From Halobacteriales archaeon QS_4_69_225 (lineage in GTDB: Archaea; Halobacteriota; Halobacteria; Halobacteriales; Haloarculaceae): a stretch of DNA of 64,000 bases. The notes beneath the pieces are model-generated. The model did no database searches, had not been told where the DNA came from, and saw only the letters and a program-made list of their open reading frames with translations. The stretch is from NCBI GenBank assembly GCA_003020965.1, contig PXRL01000015.1:1-64000 (forward strand). Direction: 5' to 3'. Position numbers and translations under genes: made by a program. Of the stretch, positions 47,280 through 55,614 are shown piece by piece (position 1 is the first letter of the stretch; each line of letters starts with the position of its first letter).

Positions 47280-49796
47280 TCACTCCCGGAGCGCGCCGGT
47301 GACGCCGGCCATGGTGGCGGGCTCGAACTCCAGGTCATCGGGCGGGTACGCCTCCAGGGCCGCGAGGTAGAACAGCACCTGCTCCCAGACGTGCGGCTGA
47401 CCCTGAATGGATTTCACCTCGCGGTCGTCGCCCTCGCCGAAGATCCGCCAGAACTCGCCCATGACGTGAGTGTCGTCGGTCGCGTGGCGGGTGCCGACCC
47501 AGCGAATCGCGTCGCGGACGGCCGAGAGACTGCGGGGTTCGTCCTCGCCGCGGCGGGCCTTCGCCAGCGGGATGAGCGCCTTCGAGTCGTAGCCGCCGTC
47601 GTCCGTCTCGCCGGCTTCGGGTTCGGCGAGCAGTTTTGGGATGGTCTCGCCGTCCCGCGTCAGGTGCGCTTGGATGCGCGGGTGGTCGAACGGGTTGTCC
47701 ACCTGCGGGCGGTCGCACAGCGCGCCCGTCTCGGGGTCGGTGTAGGGGGTGAAACCGAGCGGCCAGGTGGTCTCGCCGTAGGGGAAGCCGTTGCGCCTGG
47801 TGCCGTAACAGCCCGCTTCCTCGTCGTACAGCACCTCGTCGATCGCCCGCCCGAGTTCGTGGCGCCGCGTCTCGTAGCGGGCGGCGTCGTCGTCGTTGCC
47901 GAGAACGCGGGCGGCGCGCGCTGCGGACGTCAGTCCCTGCCAGGCGGGGATGGCGCCGTTGACGGTCTGGCGGTCCGGCTCCGAGGGGCGGTCGTCCTCG
48001 AAGTTCCGACACTGGAGGCCGTTGCGGGGGTCCCGGCAGTCGACGAGGTAGTCCGCGGCCCGGCGGATCGCCGGCCAGACGGCCCGGAGGTACGCCTCGT
48101 CGCCCGTCACCTCGTAGTGGTCGACCATCGTCCAGACGGTGAAGCCGGTCGTGTCGATCTGGTAGGGGATGGGCCCGCCGGCGACGCCGTCGGCGTAGTA
48201 GTTCATGTTCCAGTTGGCCTGCAGCGTGTTGGGCGACGTCCGCTGGGAGGGCCGGGTCGGCCCGAGAACGTCGCCCTCGGCGACGGAGTCGACCGTCTGC
48301 TGCTGGAGGCTGGCGTACCACCGGTTGCGCTTCTCGACCCAGTCGTCGCGGCCGATGAGGTCCAGTATGTAGTTGAAGAAGGCGCCGTCGCGGGGCCAGT
48401 CCTCGCCGTAGGGCGGCTGCGTGGTGATCGAAGCGACGATCGCGCCGGACTCGCGGTCGTAGGTGGTGACGAGGGTGACCAGCGCCCGCCGGGCCGTCGC
48501 CACGATGGCGTCCGTGTCGGCCGCGGACTCCCGTTCGGCGATTGTCTCGCGGTTCGGCAGCGGCGCGTCGGCGAGCAGGTCGGCGATCCAGGCCTCCTTG
48601 TCGTCGCGGAGCCGCCCGAACCGCGCGTCCCGGACCCGTCCGAGGACGGTGGCGACTTCCGTCTCGTCGGCACCAGCCGCGAGCACGACCGTCTCCTCGG
48701 CCGTGCCGCCGGCGCCGGGGCCGAAGTCGAGTGCCGTCGAGACGGCGCTCGTCGCCTGGCCGACGTAGCTATCGTTGCCGGACAGCGTCCCGTCGGCGGC
48801 GTCGTCGTAGGCGTCGACCGCCGGGCCCTCGCGGCCGGTCGGCTCGGCGGCGGGGTCGTGGGCGTCGCCGCCGACCTGGAAGCCGGCGGTCTCGCCGTCG
48901 AAGCCGACCGCGAGGGCGACGGACCGCTGCTCGCCGGTCGACTGGTCGACGCCGCTGCGGTCGTGGACGACGGCGTCCAGCCGGTCGACGTAGCGGGCGC
49001 GGTGGTCGTTGTCCTCCTCGAGACACCAGTCCTGGACGGGATACTGCGGGAACTTGCCGACGACGAGGCCGGGGTTCTGGAAGGCGACGAGCCGGGCGGC
49101 CTCGACCGGCGAGTCGCCGCGGCGTGTCACCCGGACCCGCCGGACGAGGGCGTCCGTCTCGCGGGCCACGACGGCCTCGAAGCGGACGACGAGTCCCAGG
49201 TCGTCGTCGGCGTATCGGGTCACTATTTCGTCGGAGTACTCGGCGTCCGACCCATCGAGGTCGTTACGGTAGCGCTGTTCGACGTCGTCGAAGTCCCGGA
49301 GCCAGGTGGTCTCGAAGCCGTCGCCGGTGTCGGCGGCGACGCCGAGAAACGCCCCCATGTTCGGCGCGACGACTATCTCGTCGTCCGCGTCGCGGCCCTC
49401 GGCGAAGTACTTCAACTGCTCGTAGAACGAGGGGCGGGGCCACCGGAGAACCGTCACCGTCCCCTCGTCGTTGAGCGCGGCCGCCATGCGCCCGTTGGCC
49501 GACTGGGCGTTGACGTCCGTCGGGCCGTAGATCGGCCGGTCACGGGGCTTGAAGCAGCCGCGCTTGGCGCGCAGGCGCTGCGGCGTCGAGCCGTGGAAAT
49601 CCGACTCGACGGGGTAGAGCCGGCTTCGATGCGAGCGGCCGGCGGCGGCAGAAGGGTCGGTCGCCCGTTCGCCGCGCGCGGCGACCCCGGACGGTAGCGC
49701 GCCGAGGCCGGCGGCGGCGGCCCCGACCGCGCCGAGCAGCGCCCGCCGCGGGATGTCGGTCGCCTGTCCATCGGCGTGGTCGTCGCCGTCAGTCAT
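47280..49796 (-). CDS. Tat-exported GH15 glucoamylase-like enzyme
   Basis: An 838-residue protein. A Tat signal (IPRRALLGAVGAAAAGLGAL) leads to an N-terminal super-beta-sandwich and then the (alpha/alpha)6 barrel of family GH15 glucoamylases, with YGEDWPRDGAFFNYIL and TQPPYGEDW near the active site, IDTTGFTVWTMVDHYEVTGD, and HVWEQVLFYLAAL near the C-terminus carrying the likely catalytic Glu. It should cleave glucose or trehalose-type linkages outside the cell. ATG 49796 is chosen for the Tat signal; the frame is open upstream but through IS-like sequence. Confidence 0.85.
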   Translation of the reverse strand: MTDGDDHADGQATDIPRRALLGAVGAAAAGLGALPSGVAARGERATDPSAAAGRSHRSRLYPVESDFHGSTPQRLRAKRGCFKPRDRPIYGPTDVNAQSANGRMAAALNDEGTVTVLRWPRPSFYEQLKYFAEGRDADDEIVVAPNMGAFLGVAADTGDGFETTWLRDFDDVEQRYRNDLDGSDAEYSDEIVTRYADDDLGLVVRFEAVVARETDALVRRVRVTRRGDSPVEAARLVAFQNPGLVVGKFPQYPVQDWCLEEDNDHRARYVDRLDAVVHDRSGVDQSTGEQRSVALAVGFDGETAGFQVGGDAHDPAAEPTGREGPAVDAYDDAADGTLSGNDSYVGQATSAVSTALDFGPGAGGTAEETVVLAAGADETEVATVLGRVRDARFGRLRDDKEAWIADLLADAPLPNRETIAERESAADTDAIVATARRALVTLVTTYDRESGAIVASITTQPPYGEDWPRDGAFFNYILDLIGRDDWVEKRNRWYASLQQQTVDSVAEGDVLGPTRPSQRTSPNTLQANWNMNYYADGVAGGPIPYQIDTTGFTVWTMVDHYEVTGDEAYLRAVWPAIRRAADYLVDCRDPRNGLQCRNFEDDRPSEPDRQTVNGAIPAWQGLTSAARAARVLGNDDDAARYETRRHELGRAIDEVLYDEEAGCYGTRRNGFPYGETTWPLGFTPYTDPETGALCDRPQVDNPFDHPRIQAHLTRDGETIPKLLAEPEAGETDDGGYDSKALIPLAKARRGEDEPRSLSAVRDAIRWVGTRHATDDTHVMGEFWRIFGEGDDREVKSIQGQPHVWEQVLFYLAALEAYPPDDLEFEPATMAGVTGALRE

Positions 49797-49901
49797 TAAA
49801 TTCCGGCACGTCCGGCGGTCGGATGAGCCTACCGCGCGAGATGCCTGGCAGTTTATAGGCGGAACAGGCGCAATACCATGCCGTTCACTCGCTGTCAGCC
49901 A

Positions 49902-49921
49902 CCCACCGCTGAAGCGGTGGG
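49902..49921 (+). repeat. IS200/IS605-like end hairpin 1
   Basis: Perfect 8-bp stem with TGAA loop. The same loop and a similar trailing sequence (GCTT against ACTT) appear at 51043-51060, in the same orientation, on the other side of the VapBC genes. Confidence 0.6.
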
Positions 49922-50303
49922 CTTGTCGGTGGACTCCCATTCTCTGCTGGCGAACCCGCCAGCCGGGGTGAGTGTCCCCGAGATCAGGGCCAGCTGACTG
50001 GTGGCCTTCCCGGGCGAACGCGTCGGCCCCGGTCTCACGGGTGAGGTCAACGGCGGAGCGCCGGAGTGGTCCGATTACCCTCACAGTAACCGAGATACCG
50101 ACCCGTTCGGTGACTACGACGCGCTGATACCGACGATGGATGCGTTGAACTACGCGGCGAGTCCGAACGACGGAGTCCAGTGTGGACGGCAACGCCCCGA
50201 CGGAGGAGTTCAACGAGGCGTTCGAGGGGACCGGCAACTACAGCACGCAGTGTCACCCCCGATCACACCGTTCCCCTTCCCCCGAGCCAAAAGCCAAAGT
50301 ATC

Positions 50304-50324
50304 GTCAACGTCCAATGTCAACGT
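50304..50324 (+). promoter_or_regulatory. Direct repeat, candidate VapB operator
   Basis: GTCAACGT occurs twice (50304-50311 and 50317-50324), 13 bases apart, immediately before the vapB ATG and downstream of a TATA-like AAAGTAT. Antitoxins of this class normally repress their own promoter by binding such repeats. Confidence 0.5.
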
Positions 50325-50327
50325 ACG

Positions 50328-50573
50328 ATGGGCACTGCAGATGAGCAGATCCGAGTGAGCAAGAGTGTAAAGCAAGAAATCGAACGTCGGCGACGAGATG
50401 GTGAGAGTTACAACGATGTCCTCAAGCGGATGTTCTCACCCGCCGGTGACCGTGACTTCCTTGCCGGGTTCGGTCGATGGTCCGACGAGCGGGCCGACCG
50501 CGCTCGCGAGGTCCGCGAAAGATACAAAAAGAAGTCGAAGGAGCGGATGCACCGCCGGATCGAGGACACATGA
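50328..50573 (+). CDS. vapB: VapB-type antitoxin
   Basis: An 81-residue antitoxin: an N-terminal DNA-binding part EQIRVSKSVKQEIERRRRDG followed by SYNDVLKRMF, and a charged, flexible toxin-binding tail (RADRAREVRERYKKKSKERM). This arrangement is common in haloarchaeal VapB proteins. The ATG at 50328 is chosen over far-upstream starts because it follows the promoter and operator-like repeat. The stop overlaps the vapC ATG. Confidence 0.82.
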   Translation: MGTADEQIRVSKSVKQEIERRRRDGESYNDVLKRMFSPAGDRDFLAGFGRWSDERADRAREVRERYKKKSKERMHRRIEDT

Positions 50574-50959
50574 AGGTTCTCGACGCGACGTTCCTGATCG
50601 ACTACCTCGACGGCGTTGAGTCGACCCGTGAATACCTCCAGGAGCACGACAGTGAGGCGTACGTCCTCCCGGTCCCGGCGTACGCCGAGGCCCTCCTTGG
50701 AGAGGGAAATGGCCCCGGAGGCGATATTGAGGGCGCTTGCGAGGACCTTTCGTGGGGCGAGGTGCACGCTGTCGATGAGCGAACCGCGATTACCGCTGCG
50801 GAAATCGCGGACGAAATGGGGTCGCAGGGACCATTCCTCTCCGGGATGGACGCGCTGATCGCTGCGGTCGGCCGCGAACTCGACGCGCCGGTGGTCTCCG
50901 GGGACGGGGATCTCACTCACGAGGAGACGAAACAGGTCGTCGACATCGAGGAATATTGA
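50570..50959 (+). CDS. vapC: PIN-domain toxin VapC
   Basis: A 129-residue PIN-domain ribonuclease. The acidic active-site residues are D5 in MKVLDATFLIDYL, E39-E41 region in PAYAEALLGE, D95 in SGMDALIAA and D112 in SGDGDL. The domain cuts RNA, usually tRNA or rRNA, when not bound by VapB. It overlaps vapB by four bases. Confidence 0.87.
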   Translation: MKVLDATFLIDYLDGVESTREYLQEHDSEAYVLPVPAYAEALLGEGNGPGGDIEGACEDLSWGEVHAVDERTAITAAEIADEMGSQGPFLSGMDALIAAVGRELDAPVVSGDGDLTHEETKQVVDIEEY

Positions 50960-51042
50960 CCGTCCCCGAGCGACCGGGCCCGCGACGGCGGTCGTCGGAA
51001 CTCAACGACAGGGCTTCCGTCTTGAACCGCTCAGTCAGCTAC

Positions 51043-51060
51043 CTACCCCTGAAGGGGTGG
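51043..51060 (+). repeat. IS200/IS605-like end hairpin 2
   Basis: CTACCCC-TGAA-GGGGTGG, preceded by GGGCTTCCGTCTTGAACCGC, a string I associate with TnpB-element ends in haloarchaea. It separates the vapBC and relBE-like modules. Confidence 0.55.
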
Positions 51061-51102
51061 ACTTCCGCGCTGTTACCGCTGTGAGACAAGCAACCACGTC
51101 TG

Positions 51103-51408
51103 TCATCTCTCCGTGTCGTCCCGCCACGATTCCCATACCTCACGGTACTTGCCGAGTTCTCGGTACTCTTTCTTCCGCTTGAAGGCGTCGATGGCGTAGA
51201 GCACCTCGTTGTCCTTATCCCAATCGATGAGCACGCGAAAGTCACCGACACGAAGCTTGTAGCCGGGATGGCCCTTCAGCCGGTCCAGAAAGTGGTCCGG
51301 GAAGTCGCCGATGTCCTCCAGCTTGTTGATAATGCGCTCCGCGTCCCGCGTTTCGAGCTGCTCCAACGTTTCGACTAACGTCTCTGTCAAAATGACTTCG
51401 TGAGCCAC
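51103..51408 (-). CDS. RelE/ParE-superfamily toxin
   Basis: A 101-residue toxin starting at a GTG (MAHEVILTETLVETLEQLET...). It has the RelE-fold core LKGHPGYKLRVGDFRVLIDW followed by VLYAIDAFKRKKEYREL. RelE toxins cut mRNA in the ribosome; the basic C-terminus (KRKKEYRELGKYREVWE) fits that role. Ten bases downstream of its antitoxin. Confidence 0.87.
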   Translation of the reverse strand: MAHEVILTETLVETLEQLETRDAERIINKLEDIGDFPDHFLDRLKGHPGYKLRVGDFRVLIDWDKDNEVLYAIDAFKRKKEYRELGKYREVWESWRDDTER

Positions 51409-51418
51409 CGTTCAGCCC

Positions 51419-51688
51419 TCAGTCCTGGTCGATGCCGAGGCGTTCGCGGGCCGCGTCCGTGGACATCGTCCGGCCCGCTGCCACGTCCGCGTACCCCTCA
51501 GAGACACCCTCCTGCGCCCCTGGCGTCAGAATTGGCTCTGTGGTGTCGCGCAGGACCTCACGGATGAACTCCGAGCGGTTGGTGTATTCCAGCTCCTCGG
51601 CCAGTTCGTCGACCTCTTCGAGAAGCCGTTTCGGGACTTTCACGTTCAATTTCACCATGTCCCCGTTGTCGTCCGCGTCCGTGCTCAT
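51419..51688 (-). CDS. Ribbon-helix-helix antitoxin
   Basis: An 89-residue antitoxin. Residues 11-50 (VKLNVKVPKRLLEEVDELAE, then NRSEFIREVLRD) form a CopG/RHH DNA-binding domain; the C-terminal 35 residues should wrap the toxin. Forms a two-gene operon with the RelE-like toxin and is convergent with vapBC. Confidence 0.87.
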   Translation of the reverse strand: MSTDADDNGDMVKLNVKVPKRLLEEVDELAEELEYTNRSEFIREVLRDTTEPILTPGAQEGVSEGYADVAAGRTMSTDAARERLGIDQD

Positions 51689-51693
51689 ACTGC

Positions 51694-51711
51694 GTGGTAC
51701 GCGGGTGGTAC
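51694..51711. promoter_or_regulatory. Direct repeat, candidate antitoxin operator
   Basis: GTGGTAC occurs twice, 11 bases apart (51694-51700 and 51705-51711), just before the antitoxin ATG and next to a TATA-like CTAAAATG. One helical turn spacing suits cooperative binding of an RHH antitoxin. Confidence 0.5.
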
Positions 51712-51803
51712 ATTTTAGTCTTTACCCGATTTCTTTATATGTCGCCGCGGTCGGCAATCCTTGCCGTAACTCCCGGTTATAGAAACGCAGAGGTATATGC
51801 ACG

Positions 51804-53138
51804 ATGTACATGAGTAACGAGAACGAAGACGAGCTGGGGCTGGCGACGCGCTGTCTCCACGTCGGCCAGGGGCCGGACCCCGACACCGGCGCCGCCGCCC
51901 CGCCCGTCCACCAGACCTCCTCCTACGAGTTTCCCGACGCCGAGACCGCCGCCGACCGGTACGCCCTCGAGGACGACGGGAAGGTCTACTCCCGCATCTC
52001 CAACCCGACCGTCGACGCGCTGGAGGAGCGGCTCGCCGCCGTCGAGGGCGGGACGGCGGCGCTGGCGACCGCCTCCGGGATGGCCGCGCTGGACGCCGCG
52101 ACGCTCGTGCTGGCGGAGACGGGCGACAACGTCGTCTCCGCGTCGTCCATCTACGGCGGCACCCACACCTACCTCACCCACACGGCGAGTCGGCGGGGCA
52201 TCGAGGCGCGGTTCGTCGACACGCTGGACCCCGAGGCCTACGCCGCGGCCATCGACGACAACACCGCATACGTCCACTGCGAGACGATCGGCAACCCGTC
52301 GCTGGTGACGCCGCCGCTGGAGGCGATCGCCGGGGTCGCCCACGACCACGGCGTGCCACTGTTCGTCGACAACACCTTCGCGACGCCGGCGCTCTGTCGG
52401 CCGCTGGAGCACGGCGCCGACCTCGTCTGGGAGTCGACCACCAAGTGGATTCACGGCTCCGGGACGACCGTCGGCGGGGTGCTCGTCGCCGACGGCTCCT
52501 TCCCGTTCGAGGAGTACCCCGAGCGGTACCCGGAGGTCGGCGGGACGAACCCGGCGTTCGGAATCAACTTCAGCAAGCGGTTCGGCGACCGCGCGCTGAT
52601 CGAGGCGGCCCGCCAGCGCGGCGTCCGCAGCCTCGGCGACGGGCAGTCGCCGTTCGACGCCTGGGCGACGATGCAGGGGTTGGAGACGCTGCCGCTGCGG
52701 ATGGAGCGGCACTCGGAGAACGCCGCCGTTGTCGCGGAGTTCCTCGCCGACCACCCCGCGGTGTCGTGGGTCGCCTACCCCGGCCTGGAGTCCCACGAGA
52801 CCCACGACCTGGCCGCGGAGTACCTCGGCACCGCCGGCGACGCGACCGGCGGCTCGACGGACGGGACGTCCGTCGGCGGGTACGGCGGGATGATCGCCTT
52901 CGGGCCCGAGGAGGGGTACGACGCCGCGGTGCGGCTCTGCGAGGACACCGAGGTGGCGAAGTTCCTCGCCAACGTCGGCGACGCCCGGACGCTCGTCATC
53001 CACCCGGCCTCGACGACCCACGCCCAGCTGACCGAAGAGGAACAGCGGGCCAGCGGCGTCACGCCCGACCTCGTGCGGCTGTCGGTCGGCATCGAGGACG
53101 TCGACGACATCGTCGCCGACCTCGACGCCGCGCTATGA
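51804..53138 (+). CDS. metY: O-acetylhomoserine sulfhydrylase (aminocarboxypropyltransferase)
   Basis: A 444-residue PLP enzyme of the Cys/Met metabolism family. The PLP lysine is in [10 protein letters not shown], the cofactor Asp in [10 protein letters not shown], and [19 protein letters not shown] is the family entry motif. It makes homocysteine from O-acetylhomoserine and sulfide. Two close starts are possible (51804 and 51810); GGTTATAGAA is about 27 bases from the first. The stop overlaps the metX start. Confidence 0.93.
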   Translation: MYMSNENEDELGLATRCLHVGQGPDPDTGAAAPPVHQTSSYEFPDAETAADRYALEDDGKVYSRISNPTVDALEERLAAVEGGTAALATASGMAALDAATLVLAETGDNVVSASSIYGGTHTYLTHTASRRGIEARFVDTLDPEAYAAAIDDNTAYVHCETIGNPSLVTPPLEAIAGVAHDHGVPLFVDNTFATPALCRPLEHGADLVWESTTKWIHGSGTTVGGVLVADGSFPFEEYPERYPEVGGTNPAFGINFSKRFGDRALIEAARQRGVRSLGDGQSPFDAWATMQGLETLPLRMERHSENAAVVAEFLADHPAVSWVAYPGLESHETHDLAAEYLGTAGDATGGSTDGTSVGGYGGMIAFGPEEGYDAAVRLCEDTEVAKFLANVGDARTLVIHPASTTHAQLTEEEQRASGVTPDLVRLSVGIEDVDDIVADLDAAL

Positions 53139-54364
53139 CCGCCGACAGCGTTTCGCTCGGGGCGTTCACCTTCGAGTGCGGCGAGTCGATTCCCGACCTC
53201 GAAATCGCCTACGAGACGTACGGCGAGTTCACCGGCGACGACGCCGTTTTGGTGTGTCACGCCCTGACCGGCAGCGCCCACGTCGCCGGCGGCCGGCGCC
53301 GGGCCGACACCGCCGGCCAGGCCCACGCCTGGTGGGACGACATCGTCGGCCCCGGCAAGGCCATCGACACCACCGACTACTACGTCGTCTGTGCGAACGC
53401 CCCGGGCTCCTGTTACGGCTCCTCGGGGCCGCCGTCGACGAACCCGGAGACGGGCGAGCCGTGGGGCACGGCGTTCCCGGCGGTGACGGTCGGCGACTGG
53501 ACCCGCGCCCAGCGGCTGTTGCTGGACGAGCTGGGCGTGCCGAACCTCCACGCCGTCGTCGGCGGCTCCGTCGGCGGGATGAACGTCCTCGAGTGGGCCA
53601 AGCGCCACCCCGACCACGTCGACCGGCTGCTCGTGATCGCCGCCGCCGCCCGCCTGGACCCGCAGTGTCTCGCCCTGGACGCGATCGCCCGTCGGGCCAT
53701 CACCACCGACCCCGACTGGCAGGGCGGCGACTACTACGACGACCCCGACACCGACGGCCGCGCGAGCGACGAGGGCCCCGTCGAAGGGCTGGCGCTGGCC
53801 CGGCAGATCGGCCACGTGATGTATCTCTCGAAGTCGTCGATGGCGGACAAGTTCGGCCGCCGGTCGGCGGGGATGGACGCCGGCCGCGACGCCTTCCGGA
53901 TGGACCCCGCCGCCGGCTTCTTTCCGTACCGCGAGGTGGAGTCGTATCTCGACTACCAGGGCGAGACGTTCGCCCGCCGGTTCGACGCCAACTCCTATCT
54001 CTACCTGACGCGGGCGATGGACGGCTACGACCTGTCGGCGGGCTACGACTCCGACGCCGAGGCGGTGGCGGCCTTCGACGGCGAGGCACTCGTGGTGTCG
54101 TTCACCGGCGACTGGCACTTCACCGTCGAGCAGGGCGAATCGCTGGCGGCGGCGTTCCGGGCGACCGACACCGCGGCAGCCCACCACGTCATCGACTCCG
54201 ATCACGGCCACGACGCCTTTCTCGTCGAGCCCGACCGGCTCGGGCCGCCGCTGTCGGACTTCCTCGCCGACGGCGTCGCCGGCCGCGCCGTCTCCGACAC
54301 CGACGCCGACGGCGAGGCCGACGATGCCTTCGCTCCCGTCCACGCCGGGCTCTTTTCCACCTGA
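53135..54364 (+). CDS. metX: Homoserine O-acetyltransferase
   Basis: A 409-residue alpha/beta hydrolase-fold acetyltransferase. The nucleophile Ser is in [19 protein letters not shown], the Asp in [11 protein letters not shown] and the His in [27 protein letters not shown] is diagnostic. It provides the substrate for MetY, and the two genes overlap by four bases. A Asp/Ala-rich C-terminal extension is typical of haloarchaea. Confidence 0.94.
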   Translation: MTADSVSLGAFTFECGESIPDLEIAYETYGEFTGDDAVLVCHALTGSAHVAGGRRRADTAGQAHAWWDDIVGPGKAIDTTDYYVVCANAPGSCYGSSGPPSTNPETGEPWGTAFPAVTVGDWTRAQRLLLDELGVPNLHAVVGGSVGGMNVLEWAKRHPDHVDRLLVIAAAARLDPQCLALDAIARRAITTDPDWQGGDYYDDPDTDGRASDEGPVEGLALARQIGHVMYLSKSSMADKFGRRSAGMDAGRDAFRMDPAAGFFPYREVESYLDYQGETFARRFDANSYLYLTRAMDGYDLSAGYDSDAEAVAAFDGEALVVSFTGDWHFTVEQGESLAAAFRATDTAAAHHVIDSDHGHDAFLVEPDRLGPPLSDFLADGVAGRAVSDTDADGEADDAFAPVHAGLFST

Positions 54365-54373
54365 TCGCTCCGG

Positions 54374-54640
54374 CTACCCGTCGTAAGCGGCGAAAATCGC
54401 CAGCCCGACCAGCGCGACGACGACGTACGCCGGCCGCGCGAGGGCCGTCTCGGCGACGGTCGCGGCCGCGGTCGTCGCCGCCGCGGTGGTGGCACCGCTG
54501 GAAGCCGCCTGCTCGCCGCCCGCGGCGCCGGCATCGACGAGCAGTCCCGCGACCGCGCCGGCGGCGACGACGATACCCGCCGCGCGAAGGGGGTTGTCGT
54601 CGGTCCACGCCGCGATGCGTCCCAGCAGCGCACGTCCCAT
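54374..54640 (-). CDS. Small membrane protein
   Basis: An 88-residue protein with two hydrophobic segments (LRAAGIVVAAGAVAGLLVDA and ARPAYVVVALVGLAIFAAYD) separated by an Ala/Thr-rich linker. Conserved relatives exist in haloarchaea but no function is known. Convergent with metX, ten bases apart. Confidence 0.65.
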   Translation of the reverse strand: MGRALLGRIAAWTDDNPLRAAGIVVAAGAVAGLLVDAGAAGGEQAASSGATTAAATTAAATVAETALARPAYVVVALVGLAIFAAYDG

Positions 54641-54709
54641 GGCCGGAAGTCGCGGTGCCGTCGGATAAATCCGCGTCAGACGCGGCGACCCGGCGACCGG
54701 GCGGCCGCG

Positions 54710-55336
54710 CTACAGGATCGCCCGGCGCTCGAACAGCGCCCGGAGGTCGGCCATCGAGTCAACGACGACGTCGCATAGCGGCTCGACGGCCGGCTTCGGC
54801 TCGTAGCCGACCGCCAGGTCGGCGACCTCGAGCATCGGCAGGTCGTTGGCGCCGTCGCCGACCGCGACGGTCTCGTCGGCGCCGAGGTCGGCGGCCAGCT
54901 TCTCGAGGGCGTCGTCCTTCGTCCCCTCGACGAGCGGGCCCTCGACGCCGCCGGTCAGCGCGCCGTCCCGGCTCGGCAGCCGGTTGGCGACGACGGCGTC
55001 GACACTGATGCCGGCGGCCGACAGCGCCCGCTTGACGCCGCGCTCGAAGCCGCCGGTCAGGACCGCGACGCGGTGGTCGGCCGCCCGCAGTGCCGCGACG
55101 ACGTCGGCCGCGCCGGGGCGCAGCTCGACGCGGTCGAGGGCGGCCGCGACGTCGGCCTCCGGGAGGCCCGCGAGCAGTTCCGCGCGGGCCCGGAGGCTCT
55201 CGGCGTAGGAGAGCTCGTCGTTCATCGCTCGTTCGGTGATGTCGGCGATCTCGTCGGCGACGCCGGCCTGCTCGCCCAGCAGGACGGTCATCTCGGAGTC
55301 CGACAGCGTCCCGTCGAAGTCGAAGGCGACGAGCAT
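54710..55336 (-). CDS. serB: Phosphoserine phosphatase SerB
   Basis: A 208-residue HAD-superfamily phosphatase. Motif I is FDFDGTLSD (catalytic Asp near residue 6), motif II is LTGGFERG, the motif III lysine is in EGTKDDALEKL and motif IV is VGDGANDLPML. It makes serine from phosphoserine; serA, for the first step, lies 5 kb to the right. The ATG at 55336 starts the fold directly; longer reads have no support. Confidence 0.92.
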   Translation of the reverse strand: MLVAFDFDGTLSDSEMTVLLGEQAGVADEIADITERAMNDELSYAESLRARAELLAGLPEADVAAALDRVELRPGAADVVAALRAADHRVAVLTGGFERGVKRALSAAGISVDAVVANRLPSRDGALTGGVEGPLVEGTKDDALEKLAADLGADETVAVGDGANDLPMLEVADLAVGYEPKPAVEPLCDVVVDSMADLRALFERRAIL

Positions 55337-55614
55337 ACCAGCTCTCGGTGAGCCGGGGTGACAAAACATCCGGTTTTCGCCGCCACGGATGGCACTCGTG
55401 GATAGCCGGCCACTCACGTCTCGTGCTGTCGAGCCCGAGCCCGCGAGGAATGTCGACGCTTCCGGGGTCGAGTAGCTTCGGGTAGGGACGTCTGACGGCG
55501 TCAACTCGGGTCTCGTCGGCCGCAGGCAACGACCCGAGGGCGGCAAATACGGGTCGACGCCGCGTCTACCGCCGTCCCGTTCGCTTTTTCGGCGCTATCG
55601 GTAGAATAGCCGTG

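Larger units (their letters stand above)
49797..50327. other. IS-like remnant region before the VapBC module
   Basis: Contains a hairpin CCCACCGC-TGAA-GCGGTGGG (49902-49921) followed by GCTTGTCGGTGGACTCCC, the form seen at ends of haloarchaeal IS200/IS605 (TnpB) elements. Downstream, 50043-50270 has acid-rich coding-like pieces in shifting frames (for example NAPTEEFNEAFEGTGNYSTQ) that belong to no complete gene. No tnpA or tnpB is left. Confidence 0.55.

Noticed and set aside
49902-51060. A complete IS200/IS605 transposon
   Set aside because: Only end-like hairpins are seen; there is no tnpA or tnpB frame between or beside them.
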